A stretch of 64,000 nucleotides of DNA, from assembly GCF_002224125.1 (NCBI RefSeq), contig NZ_NCSM01000001.1, forward strand, positions 62,001 through 126,000, given 5' to 3'. The position numbers and the translations under genes are program-made. Of the stretch, positions 18,464 to 25,918 are shown one piece after another. The stretch comes from Streptomyces sp. NBS 14/10. Lineage in GTDB: Bacteria > Actinomycetota > Actinomycetes > Streptomycetales > Streptomycetaceae. The notes under the pieces were generated by a model. It worked only from the letters and a program-made list of their open reading frames with translations. It ran no database searches and had not been told where the DNA came from. The stretch's first letter is position 1, and each line of letters begins with the position of its first letter.

Positions 18464-19156
18464 GTGCGCTCCGCTGCGCTGCGCGTGGGCTCCGCTTCGC
18501 TTCGCCTGCGCCTACGCGCCATCTCGCGGCATTCGGCTCACGCGGGTGCGGCTTTCGTCTCGGACCCTCCGGGTCCAAAGCGCCGGCGAGAAGGGGGAAG
18601 GGGGCGGCTGGTCCGGTGTCCGGATTCCTCGGCCCGGCGGGTGGCTGAGCTCAAAGAGGCTCCGCTGCGCTCCGCCGCAGCTGCTGCCGCGCGGTGGCCG
18701 GCCGGTCAGTCCAACGGTGCGCTGGACCGGGGCCCGGGAGCGCGACGGACAGACGAGCTCAAACGAGCGGAATCGGCTCTCCACCCACCTGCTCTCAGAA
18801 AAACGATTGATGCAGTACTTGATGCAGATCAAGCATTCTTTTTAGAGCAGGTGGGTGGAGGGCCCCAACCGGACCGGCGTCGACGCCTCCGGCACCCCCT
18901 CCCCTTCCCGCTGCTGGCCGCTGTGCGCCAAAGGCGCGAGACGATACGCGCACGCGGCGTCCGGACCATGCCGCCCCAGCGGCGCCGGCCCCTACGTCGC
19001 GCTCCCGCACCCCGGCCAAGCGCACCGCTGATCCCTCGCCCCGCCACCGCGCGGCAGCAGCTGCGGGCGGAGCGCAGCGGAGCCTCTTTGACCCCAGCCA
19101 CCCGCCGAGCCGAGGTATCGGGACACCGGACCAGCCGCCCCCTTCTCGCCGGCGCT
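18464..19156. repeat. Long imperfect inverted repeat with nested hairpin, non-coding
   Basis: The left arm (about 18579-18747) and right arm (about 18995-19156) are inverted copies that align over roughly 165 bases, with one small insertion and scattered mismatches. They share stretches such as agcgccggcgagaaggggg and caaagaggctccgctgcgct. The 247-base centre contains a second, perfect 17-bp inverted repeat. Bases 18464-18578 are low-complexity gctccgct/gcttcgc repeats. Frames stay open only because of high GC; no recognisable protein is encoded. The right end abuts the truncated cupin gene exactly. Confidence 0.85.
18779..18860. repeat. Perfect 17-bp inverted repeat with A/T-rich loop
   Basis: ctccacccacctgctct (18779-18795) pairs with 18844-18860. 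The 48-base loop is strikingly A/T-rich for this genome. It contains ttgatgcag twice and an internal CTTGAT-GCAG-ATCAAG hairpin, with polyA and polyT at its edges (cagaaaaacg..attcttttt). Confidence 0.85.
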
Positions 19157-19456
19157 GAGTTGTTCTACATGCTGGACGGCACCGCGCAACTGCTGTCCGG
19201 CGAGCAGGTCGTGACCGCCGAACGCGGCGATCTGGTCATCGTCCCGCCCGGCCTCGCACACGCCTTCGCCGCCGCACCGGGGCACAACGCCGACATCCTC
19301 ATCGTCATCACCCCCGGCGTCGAGCGGTTCGAGTACTTCCGCCACCTGGAGCGCATCGCTTACGGGAAGGTGCCGCCGGAGAGCCTGCTGGAGGTCCAGG
19401 AGCTCTACGACACCTACTTCCGTACCAGTTCCCCCTGGGACCAGGCCCGATCCTGA
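19157..19456 (+). pseudogene. Truncated cupin-domain gene (C-terminal half)
   Basis: The frame reads ELFYMLDGTAQLLSGEQVVTAERGDLV, then VPPGLAHAFAAAPGHNADILIVITPG, then YFRHLERIAYGKVPP and a stop. This is the second half of a cupin barrel plus C-terminal helices. The preceding strands, which normally hold the HxH metal ligands, are replaced by the right arm of the inverted repeat ending at 19156. An ATG exists at 19169, but the product would be an incomplete barrel. Likely inactivated by insertion or rearrangement; the 5' half is not found left of the repeat. Confidence 0.7.
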
Positions 19457-19483
19457 AGGCCCTCGACGACCTTCTCGACCTGC

Positions 19484-20689
19484 TCAGCGATCTGAGGGGA
19501 CGTCCTTGACGAACACGATCCCGTCGTAGTCGGCCAGGCGGGCCGGGTCGAGGGGGGCGTAGCCGAACCAGGGGGAGACGCGGGCGGCGGGCCGCGGGTC
19601 GGCGAGGGAAGTGGCCAGCTGGGGCGTGTCGACGAGGTAGCGGTCCTCCGGGAGGGCGTACAGGAGGCCTTCGAGGGTGTCCGGGGGCGGGGTGTCCACA
19701 CCCTGGTGCCGGATCGTGCCGAGCGCCGTGGCCACGAAGGCGTACCCCTCGGCCAGGTGGGCGCTCACCAGCGCACCGGCGCTCCACCACTCCACCGGCC
19801 CCTGCCACATCTGCATGGTGCTCTTCTCCCGCTGGAGATGAGAGTTGTGGGCGTGGATGAGTACCGGGCCCCGTTCGACGACGGCGAGGAGGTTGTCGGC
19901 CATCATCCGGTCCCGCAGCGCGCACAGCCGGGTCATACGGGCCTGTGAGGTGTCGGCCATCCAGTAGTGGTAGCGCAGCAGACCGGTGGCGGCGCGCCCG
20001 TACAGGCGGGCCCGGTCCCAGTCGTTCCGCGAGGTCGCCGCGATCAGGTGTGGCGTCTGCACATCGAGCAGCGCCACCAGATCGTCGGCGAACAGCCGCA
20101 GCTCCCTCGCCTCGGCCGACTGCCCCACGGACTGGGCCGGGTCCATCATCGCGTCGGGATTGGTCCACTGGTCGTCGGCGCCGAGCAGGCGGTCGAGGGT
20201 TTCCGCAGTGCAGGGGAGCAGATCCGCGGCCACGTGGGCCGTGAGGTAGCCGTGCAGTGCCGTGAGGGCCTGCCGGGGGCTCGCGGCGCCGCTGATCTCC
20301 AGCGGGCCGTCGATACCGGCGAAGCGCAGCCGCTCGGGCTCGGGCCGGCCGTCGTTGTACTCCCTTATCCAGCGGACGAGTTCGCGGTTGGCCGCGGACG
20401 CGCCGAAGCCGTGGCTGAATCCGTGCTCCATGACGTCGTCGAGGGTGCCGGTGCCCGAGGTGACGTAGTCGTCCACGACCAGGCCCATCACGCAGTCGCT
20501 CTCGATCGCGATCGTCCGGTAGCCCTCCTGCTCGACGAGTTGGCGGAAGAGGTCGTTGCGCACATCGAGCAGCGTGTCCTCGCCGTGGGTGGGCTCGCCC
20601 AGGGCGAGCAGCCGGGGCCGGGCCGGAAACAGCCTCATGACGGCTTCGGCCTCGACGGCATGGGTGGTGTCCTTGATGTCGGTAGCCAT
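19484..20689 (-). CDS. Erythromycin esterase family protein
   Basis: A 401-residue Ere-like hydrolase. The family hallmarks are present: LALGEPTHGEDT (His35), YRTIAIESD (Glu63) and VLIHAHNSHLQRE with the third-site histidines. Ere enzymes open macrolide lactone rings, but many chromosomal homologues have unknown or succinoglycan-related substrates, so macrolide resistance is only possible. The gene is divergent from a double-MerR regulator with 58 bases between the starts, suggesting local control. It converges on the cupin remnant. Confidence 0.88.
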   Translation of the reverse strand: MATDIKDTTHAVEAEAVMRLFPARPRLLALGEPTHGEDTLLDVRNDLFRQLVEQEGYRTIAIESDCVMGLVVDDYVTSGTGTLDDVMEHGFSHGFGASAANRELVRWIREYNDGRPEPERLRFAGIDGPLEISGAASPRQALTALHGYLTAHVAADLLPCTAETLDRLLGADDQWTNPDAMMDPAQSVGQSAEARELRLFADDLVALLDVQTPHLIAATSRNDWDRARLYGRAATGLLRYHYWMADTSQARMTRLCALRDRMMADNLLAVVERGPVLIHAHNSHLQREKSTMQMWQGPVEWWSAGALVSAHLAEGYAFVATALGTIRHQGVDTPPPDTLEGLLYALPEDRYLVDTPQLATSLADPRPAARVSPWFGYAPLDPARLADYDGIVFVKDVPSDR

Positions 20690-20702
20690 GCCTTAAACGG
20701 TA

Positions 20703-20720
20703 TCGTTGAACCTCCGGTTG
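20703..20720. promoter_or_regulatory. Candidate operator between the Ere-like and MerR genes
   Basis: AACC-TCC-GGTT (20709-20719) is an inverted repeat within TTGAACCTCCGGTTGAAAC, in the 58-base divergent spacer. MerR proteins typically bind dyads inside such spacers. The half-sites are short, so this is tentative. Confidence 0.4.
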
Positions 20721-20747
20721 AAACTTTTCCGCGTTATCGGCAGGCCC

Positions 20748-21479
20748 ATGGGACGAAACCTTCAAAACGGCGAACGGCTCAGGCCCGTTGACCTGGCACG
20801 CGGGCACGGTCTGTCCACGCAGGCGATCAGAAACTACGAGGAGGCCGGCATCCTCCCGGCCGCCGATCGCACGCCCCACGGCTACCGCACCTATACGCCA
20901 CTGCACGCGCGGGCCCTGGACGCGTTCCTCGCCCTGGTGCCCGGTCACGGCCACCACACGGCGACGTCGATCATGCGGGCGGTGAACGAGGGCGCGGTCG
21001 ACGAGGCGTTCCGCCTCATCGACGGGAGCCACGCCCAACTGCTCGACGACCGGCGGACCCTCCAGGCCGTGGAGAGCGCCCTCCGCGACTTGGCGCCCAC
21101 GACGCCAACGCCCGACCCGACGGCGTCCGGGCCCGGCGGCACGTTCATCGGGCCGCTGGCCGAAGAGCTCGGCCTCCGGCCCGCGACGCTGCGCAAATGG
21201 GAGCGTGCCGGGCTGGTCCGCCCGCCCCGCGACCCGCTGACCGGGTACCGCGTCTATGACGAGGCCGCCGTACGGGACGCCCGCCTCACCCACCAGCTCA
21301 GGAGGGGCGGCTACCTGCTGGAGCAGATCGCCCCACTGATCGCCCAGGTGCGGGCGGCCGGTGGGCTGGAGCCGCTGGAGGCGGCACTGCGCGACTGGCA
21401 CGGCCGGCTGTCCGCCCGCGGGCGGGCGATGCTGGCCGGGGCGGCCGAGCTGGAGGCGTATCTGCGCGAACGCGGATGA
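20748..21479 (+). CDS. MerR-type regulator with two HTH domains
   Basis: A 243-residue protein with two MerR-like DNA-binding segments. The first, about residues 12-60, reads VDLARGHGLSTQAIRNYEEAG with HGYRTYTP; the second, about 132-190, reads GPLAEELGLRPATLRKWERAGL with TGYRVYDEAAVRDARL. The two are separated by an alpha-helical linker and a Thr/Pro-rich stretch. Tandem HTH copies in one MerR protein are uncommon and could allow binding as a monomer. The start at ATG 20748 avoids overlap with the divergent promoter. Likely regulator of the Ere-like gene. Confidence 0.85.
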   Translation: MGRNLQNGERLRPVDLARGHGLSTQAIRNYEEAGILPAADRTPHGYRTYTPLHARALDAFLALVPGHGHHTATSIMRAVNEGAVDEAFRLIDGSHAQLLDDRRTLQAVESALRDLAPTTPTPDPTASGPGGTFIGPLAEELGLRPATLRKWERAGLVRPPRDPLTGYRVYDEAAVRDARLTHQLRRGGYLLEQIAPLIAQVRAAGGLEPLEAALRDWHGRLSARGRAMLAGAAELEAYLRERG

Positions 21480-21484
21480 CACGC

Positions 21485-21543
21485 GTCGGTCGACGGCCGA
21501 TGCGATGTCGGTCGACGGCCGATCGGACGTCGGTCGACGGCCG
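21485..21543 (+). repeat. Three 15-bp direct repeats with 22-bp period
   Basis: gtcggtcgacggccg occurs at 21485-21499, 21507-21521 and 21529-21543. Each copy contains the palindrome GTCGAC, and the 22-bp spacing places all copies on one face of the helix. They lie between the MerR stop and the DinB-like start. Confidence 0.93.
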
Positions 21544-21584
21544 GAGAACCCGCGCTGTCAGTGCCGCCTGCGACACTGCCCACC

Positions 21585-22190
21585 ATGCCGGAACCGAATG
21601 CGAAAACCCATCTCCACCGCTACCTGGGCAGCGCCCGCGAAGCTCTGCTGTGGAAGCTCGACGGACTCTCGGAGTACGACATCCGCCGCCCGCTGACGCC
21701 GACGGGCACCAACCTCCTGGGGCTGGTCAAACACTCCGCCGGAGTGGAGGCGGGCTACTTCGGCGACGTCTTCGGACGGCCGTACGACGAGCCGCTGCCC
21801 TGGATGGCGGAGGACGCCGAGCCCAACGCGGACATGTGGGCGACCGCCGACGAGTCGCGCGAGGACATCGTCGGGCTGTACCAGCGCGTATGGACCCACG
21901 CGGACGCCACGATCGAGGCGCTACCGCTCGACGCCGGCGGTCAGGTGCCCTGGTGGCCGGAGGACCGGCGCGAGGTGACGCTGCACCAGATCCTTGTGCA
22001 TGTGATAGCCGACCTTCAGCGGCACGCCGGGCACGCCGATATCGTCCGGGAGCTCATCGACGGGGCTGTCGGACTGCGGGCCGGCAACGAGAACATGCCC
22101 CCGGGCGAGCAGTCGTGGTGGGAGGAGTACCGGGGCCGGCTGGAGCGTGTGGCCCAGGAAGTCGGCCGTACCCAGAAGGAGATGCCCTGA
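21585..22190 (+). CDS. DinB-like (DUF664) protein
   Basis: A 201-residue four-helix-bundle protein of the DinB/YfiT superfamily. It shows LLGLVKHSAGVEAGYFGDVFG and the downstream pair HQILVHVIADLQRHAGHAD, which supply the usual three metal-binding histidines. Members include thiol-dependent S-transferases (mycothiol or bacillithiol); the substrate here is unknown. I chose ATG 21585 because MPEPNAKTHLHRYL aligns with family starts; a GTG at 21561 would add eight residues. It overlaps the next GNAT gene by one base (TGATG). Confidence 0.87.
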   Translation: MPEPNAKTHLHRYLGSAREALLWKLDGLSEYDIRRPLTPTGTNLLGLVKHSAGVEAGYFGDVFGRPYDEPLPWMAEDAEPNADMWATADESREDIVGLYQRVWTHADATIEALPLDAGGQVPWWPEDRREVTLHQILVHVIADLQRHAGHADIVRELIDGAVGLRAGNENMPPGEQSWWEEYRGRLERVAQEVGRTQKEMP

Positions 22191-22666
22191 TGCGGATAAC
22201 CCTGCGCGACGTGAGAGACAGTGACCTCTCCGTCTTCTGGGCTCAGAGCAATGAGCCCGAGGGGATTCACATGGCGGCCTTCACCGCCAAGGACCCCTCG
22301 GACCGCGCCGCTTTCGACGCCCACTGGGCGCGGATCCGCCAGGACCCGGCGGTCGTGCTGCGCACCGTCGTCGGCGAGAGCGGTGAGATCGTCGGGCACG
22401 TAGCCGTGTTCGGCCCGCCCGAGGAGCGCGAGGTCACGTACTGGATCGGGCGGCAGCACTGGGGTCGTGGAGCGGCTACCGCCGCCCTGCGAGAGCTGCT
22501 CGCTGTCGTGCCGGAGCGGCCGCTGTACGCCCGGGCGGCGGCGGACAACGACGGCTCGATCCGGGTCCTGGAGAAGTGCGGATTCGTGCTGACCGGCAGG
22601 GAGCGCGGTTTCGCGAACGCACGGGGCGAGGAGATCGAGGAAGTGCTGCTCACCTTGAACGGCTGA
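22190..22666 (+). CDS. GNAT family N-acetyltransferase
   Basis: A 158-residue acetyltransferase of the GNAT_3/RimJ-like type. It has MRITLRDVRDSDLSVFW at the start, and EIVGHVAVFG and EVTYWIGRQHWGRGAATAALREL holding the acetyl-CoA pyrophosphate loop. DNDGSIRVLEKCGFVLTGRERG is the usual C-terminal signature. It is translationally coupled to the DinB-like gene. The acceptor is unknown. Confidence 0.9.
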   Translation: MRITLRDVRDSDLSVFWAQSNEPEGIHMAAFTAKDPSDRAAFDAHWARIRQDPAVVLRTVVGESGEIVGHVAVFGPPEEREVTYWIGRQHWGRGAATAALRELLAVVPERPLYARAAADNDGSIRVLEKCGFVLTGRERGFANARGEEIEEVLLTLNG

Positions 22667-22699
22667 CCTTGAGCGGCTGACCCGGTACCTTCGCCCGCC

Positions 22700-23014
22700 A
22701 TGGAACACACCTGGGACACCGTCCAGCGCCTCGTCGCATGGCTGGACGCGGAGAGCGCAGCCATGTCGCCGGAGGTCGCGCGGCTGCTGCGCGTACTGAA
22801 GATCAGCGAGGAGGCCGGGGAGGTCGCCGAGGCGATGCACGGCGTCATGGGCGGCAATCCGCGCAAGGGCGCCAGCCACACCTGGGCCGATGTGGAGCGG
22901 GAGTTGTGCGATGTGATCCTGACCGCCATGGTCGCGCTGGCCAGTCTGACCCCGGATGCCCGGAGGCGGTTCGAGGAGCATGTGTCGTACGTCGCCGGCC
23001 GGTCGCTGGGGTGA
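22700..23014 (+). CDS. MazG-like nucleotide pyrophosphohydrolase
   Basis: A 104-residue all-alpha NTP-PPase. The metal-binding motif is split as LKISEEAGEVAEA (EExxE) and ELCDVILTAMVAL (ExxD), as in MazG-like and dCTPase-type proteins. It probably hydrolyses a non-canonical or regulatory nucleotide to the monophosphate. It follows the GNAT gene by 33 bases and precedes a SLATT-domain membrane protein, so a nucleotide-related role for this small region is possible but speculative. Confidence 0.85.
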   Translation: MEHTWDTVQRLVAWLDAESAAMSPEVARLLRVLKISEEAGEVAEAMHGVMGGNPRKGASHTWADVERELCDVILTAMVALASLTPDARRRFEEHVSYVAGRSLG

Positions 23015-23214
23015 GATCGCCGCCGGTCGCCCCTGGCACCCTTTCGGGTGAGGCGGCGGACGGCGCCTTTATCGGATGACGCATCTCGTACGGGCGGTTG
23101 TCTTGCGATCTCGGCCGTGTGGCCAGCCGTTCGGCGGTAGGTAAGGTGGTTGCGCATCAGCCGCGCGCCAAGAGAGACGCAGCGAGTACATGCAGCGCAG
23201 AGGGAGTGCCACGG

Positions 23215-23946
23215 GTGAGTCAGCCGGAGATGCAACCCGAGGGGCTTCCTCGGCAGGAGGGCGCGAAGAAGCAGGGGGACCTGCTCGGTCGGCCCTTCCC
23301 GCACGGCGACTGGGGCGAGCCCGCCGAGCGCCTTGACGAGCTGTACCGGTGGGTTGAGGAAGGCGCGCTGCAGGTCGCGGAGTGGTATCTCGCGGACCGG
23401 GTGTGGAAGCGGCGGACCGCGCGGGCGCTGCGCGTGGGGGCCGCGGTGCTGGGGGTCGTGGGGGCGTCGCTGCCGCTGCTGGATCTGAACGGGGTACTGG
23501 GCGACGGGGCGGCCTGGGGCTGTCTGGTGCTGCTGATCGCCGCCGCGTGTGTGGCGTGCGACCGGTTCTTCGGGCTGACCTCGGGATGGATGCGGGACGT
23601 GGCGACCGCGCAGGCCGTACAGCGGCGGCTGGAGGCGCTGCAGTTCGACTGGGCGTCGGAAAGCGTACGCGAAGTGCTCGGCCCGACCGAGGGCACCGCG
23701 GCCGAGGCCGTGGAGCGCTGCCTGGCCGTGCTGCGCCGCTTCTGTGAGGACGTATCGGAGCTGGTACGGACCGAAACCGCGGGCTGGATGGTGGACTTCG
23801 GCTCCGGCTCGGCGCCCCTGTTCACTCAGGCCCTGGTGGCCCAGGGCTCCCGCCCGGAGGGTGGAGGCCCCGCGAACCGCCTCCCGATGCCGCCCACCGC
23901 CCGTCCCAACATGCCGCGCCAGCGCCCGCCGGAGCCGCCCCGGTAA
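23215..23946 (+). CDS. SLATT-domain two-TM membrane protein
   Basis: A 243-residue protein with a SLATT-like core. An amphipathic helix (RLDELYRWVEEGALQVAEWYLADRV) and basic KRRTAR precede two membrane spans (about 71-90 and 101-120). A long helix (VATAQAVQRRLEALQFDWAS) and a C-terminal helix pair follow, then a Pro-rich tail. SLATT proteins are predicted membrane effectors often linked to nucleotide-signalling defence systems. No SMODS or CD-NTase gene is adjacent here, only a MazG-like gene upstream. GTG 23215 is chosen for AGGGAG eight bases upstream. Confidence 0.75.
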   Translation: MSQPEMQPEGLPRQEGAKKQGDLLGRPFPHGDWGEPAERLDELYRWVEEGALQVAEWYLADRVWKRRTARALRVGAAVLGVVGASLPLLDLNGVLGDGAAWGCLVLLIAAACVACDRFFGLTSGWMRDVATAQAVQRRLEALQFDWASESVREVLGPTEGTAAEAVERCLAVLRRFCEDVSELVRTETAGWMVDFGSGSAPLFTQALVAQGSRPEGGGPANRLPMPPTARPNMPRQRPPEPPR

Positions 23947-23981
23947 GGGCGCCCCGTACGCCGCTCCGCGCGCACCGGCGC

Positions 23982-24536
23982 TCAACCGCGCAGCGCCGAC
24001 CGGTGATCGTCGCCCTGGAGCCGGTACACCACGCTCCGGCGCAGCGGACCCTCGGACACGGTCATGTCGTCGAAGTCGTCGGCCGGGTCGCGGGTCATAC
24101 CGAGGCGGCGCATCACCGCCTGCGAACGGAGGTTGGTGGCCGTCGTGATCGCGAGGATTTCGGTGAGGCCGACGCTTTCGAAGCCGTGGTCCAGCGCCGC
24201 GCGGGCTGCCTCGGTGGCGTAGCCGTGCCCCCAGTGCGGGCGGGCCAGCCGCCAGCCGACCTCTACTCCGGTGAACGGCGTGTCCTCGTCCACCGGATCG
24301 AGCCCGGTGAACCCGATGAACGCTCCGGTGGCCTTCACCTCCACCGCCCACCACCCCCAGCCCCGCTGATCGAGGTCGGCCTGGAAGTGGGCCACCGACG
24401 CATCGCTCTGCTCGCGGGTCAGGATGCCCGGGAAGTACTCGCGGACTTCGGGATCGGCATTCATGGCGGCCCACGGCGCGAGATCGGATTCCCGCCACCC
24501 GCGGAGCACAAGACGGTCGGTACGCAGTTCGGACAT
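23982..24536 (-). CDS. RimJ/RimL-type GNAT acetyltransferase
   Basis: A 184-residue GNAT_3 acetyltransferase beginning MSELRTDRLVLRGWRESDLAPW. The acetyl-CoA motif is VEVGWRLARPHWGHGYATEAARAAL, followed by TTATNLRSQAVMRRLGM. Such proteins acetylate ribosomal N-termini, antibiotics or small amines. It converges on the SLATT gene and has no obvious partner. Confidence 0.9.
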   Translation of the reverse strand: MSELRTDRLVLRGWRESDLAPWAAMNADPEVREYFPGILTREQSDASVAHFQADLDQRGWGWWAVEVKATGAFIGFTGLDPVDEDTPFTGVEVGWRLARPHWGHGYATEAARAALDHGFESVGLTEILAITTATNLRSQAVMRRLGMTRDPADDFDDMTVSEGPLRRSVVYRLQGDDHRSALRG

Positions 24537-24600
24537 CGCGTCAACGTAAAGGGCGCATGAGCGCGGAGCAATCAAATAAAGGGGGCCCGATGGATCAGCT

Positions 24601-24635
24601 CCGTGCCGGTCCGCCGGTGGGCGGGACCGGCACGG
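24601..24635. terminator. Hairpin after the unknown gene at 24648
   Basis: CCGTGCCGGTCC (24601-24612) pairs perfectly with GGACCGGCACGG (24624-24635). On the minus strand it follows the stop of the hypothetical gene by 12 bases. Confidence 0.75.
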
Positions 24636-24647
24636 GGACGGGTGGGC

Positions 24648-25298
24648 CTAGCTGAAGACGATCATCGAGCCCTGGCCCAGGCTGCGTGTCGCCGCCGCGT
24701 GCAGGCCCAGCCAGACATGGCGCTCACGGGCGAAGGGACTGTCCTCGTACGGGATCGGCGCCGCCGGTTCCTCCAGGGTGGTGGGGCGGGCCGGGGGTGC
24801 GGGGGTGGCCGGGGGGTTGGCGGGGTCGATACCGAGGGCCGGGGCGACCGTCTCCAGCTCTCTCAGCAGGCCGTGGCTCGACCCCAGGGGGCCACCGCCT
24901 TCGAGGAGTTCGTCGTTGGACAGCGGGCGTTCGAAGTCGACGGGGACATAGGCGCCGGCGTGGTCGTAGTGCCACACCAGATGCGACTGCTGGGCCGTGG
25001 GCTCGAACATCTCCAGCAACTGTTCGTAGTCCCCGCCGAGTTCGTCCACCGGCGTGACGGCCAGCCCGCAGACCTGCAGCAGATAGGCGCGGCGCAGCAA
25101 GTGCAGGGCGTCGTAGTCGAAGGCCGCGACCGGGGCGACGTCCCCGGACAGGCCCGGCATATAGCCGAAGACGGGCACGGGCGGCAGTCCGGCGTCACCG
25201 AGCGCCTTGTCGTACGCGGCGATCTCCTCCGCGAAGGGGTTGTCGGGGCTGTGACACAGCACATCGACGAGGGGGACCAGCCAGAGGTCACATGCCAC
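24648..25298 (-). CDS. Hypothetical protein, unknown function
   Basis: I do not recognise this 216-residue protein. It begins MACDLWLVPLVDVLCH, has an alternating alpha/beta appearance with conserved-looking aromatic and His residues (FDYDALHLLRRAYLLQVCGL, SHLVWHYDHAGAYVPVDF), a Pro/Ala linker, and ends WLGLHAAATRSLGQGSMIVFS. No signal peptide or membrane span is visible. The GTG at 25298 is the only plausible start. Codon bias is normal for the genome, so it is probably real. It has its own hairpin terminator. Confidence 0.7.
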   Translation of the reverse strand: MACDLWLVPLVDVLCHSPDNPFAEEIAAYDKALGDAGLPPVPVFGYMPGLSGDVAPVAAFDYDALHLLRRAYLLQVCGLAVTPVDELGGDYEQLLEMFEPTAQQSHLVWHYDHAGAYVPVDFERPLSNDELLEGGGPLGSSHGLLRELETVAPALGIDPANPPATPAPPARPTTLEEPAAPIPYEDSPFARERHVWLGLHAAATRSLGQGSMIVFS

Positions 25299-25379
25299 GC
25301 GATCTCACTCTCGTATCCGTACGGTCGGTGGTCGGCCCAGCGTAATGCTCCCCGTACGCCGCGCGAAGGGCCCTGTACG

Positions 25380-25913
25380 TCAGGGGGGCGCGGTGGTGGC
25401 GAATGTCGTCCCGGACGGGCTCGCCGGTGACGTGAATGCGCCCCTGTCCGAGCCTGACTGCGTGCCCGACGGCGTGCCCGACGTATCCGTCGGGGCGTCC
25501 GGCGACCCGGTGGGCGATCCGCTCGGCGGCTCCGTGGTCGGCATGTACTCCGATCCGCTCGGTGATCCGCTCGGCGACGCGGACGATGTCCCGGTGGGGT
25601 CGGTGGGCTCGGTGGGCGACGGCGTCGGGCTCTGCTCCAAGGTCGTCGTCGGATCGGTGCGGGTCGGGCCCGGGCCCGCGGGCGGGGCGTCGCGGCCGGG
25701 CAGTATCTGTACGGCCAGGGCCAGCGCCACGGCCACCAGCGCGACGACCAGCCCCGCGGCCACGGGCAGCGCCGCCCGGCGCGCCCGCACCCGCCGCCGG
25801 CCGTGCCGTACGGCCCGGGCCACGTCCACCCCCGGCGCCGCGGGGCCCGGTTCAAGACCGCGCAGCGGGGAGAGCAGCCGTGCGGCCTCCCGTTCCAGCT
25901 CGTCGTCCCGCAT
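25380..25913 (-). CDS. One-pass membrane protein with Ser/Thr/Pro-rich exterior, sigma-linked
   Basis: A 177-residue protein with a short cytoplasmic N-terminus (MRDDELEREAARLLSPLRGLEP..), a basic patch RHGRRRVRARR, one membrane span (about 48-70), and a roughly 100-residue extracellular tail of Ser, Thr, Pro, Asp and Gly repeats. It lies five bases after the ECF sigma gene. That position and topology fit an anti-sigma factor or sigma-associated sensor, but there is no zinc-binding HxxxCxxC motif. The tail is a good candidate for O-mannosylation. Confidence 0.7.
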   Translation of the reverse strand: MRDDELEREAARLLSPLRGLEPGPAAPGVDVARAVRHGRRRVRARRAALPVAAGLVVALVAVALALAVQILPGRDAPPAGPGPTRTDPTTTLEQSPTPSPTEPTDPTGTSSASPSGSPSGSEYMPTTEPPSGSPTGSPDAPTDTSGTPSGTQSGSDRGAFTSPASPSGTTFATTAPP

Positions 25914-25918
25914 GGCGG

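Noticed and set aside
18464..19456. 330-codon open frame through the inverted repeat into the cupin fragment
   Set aside because: The first 230 codons are repeat DNA with no protein-like pattern. Only the cupin end is genuine, and it is reported as a pseudogene.
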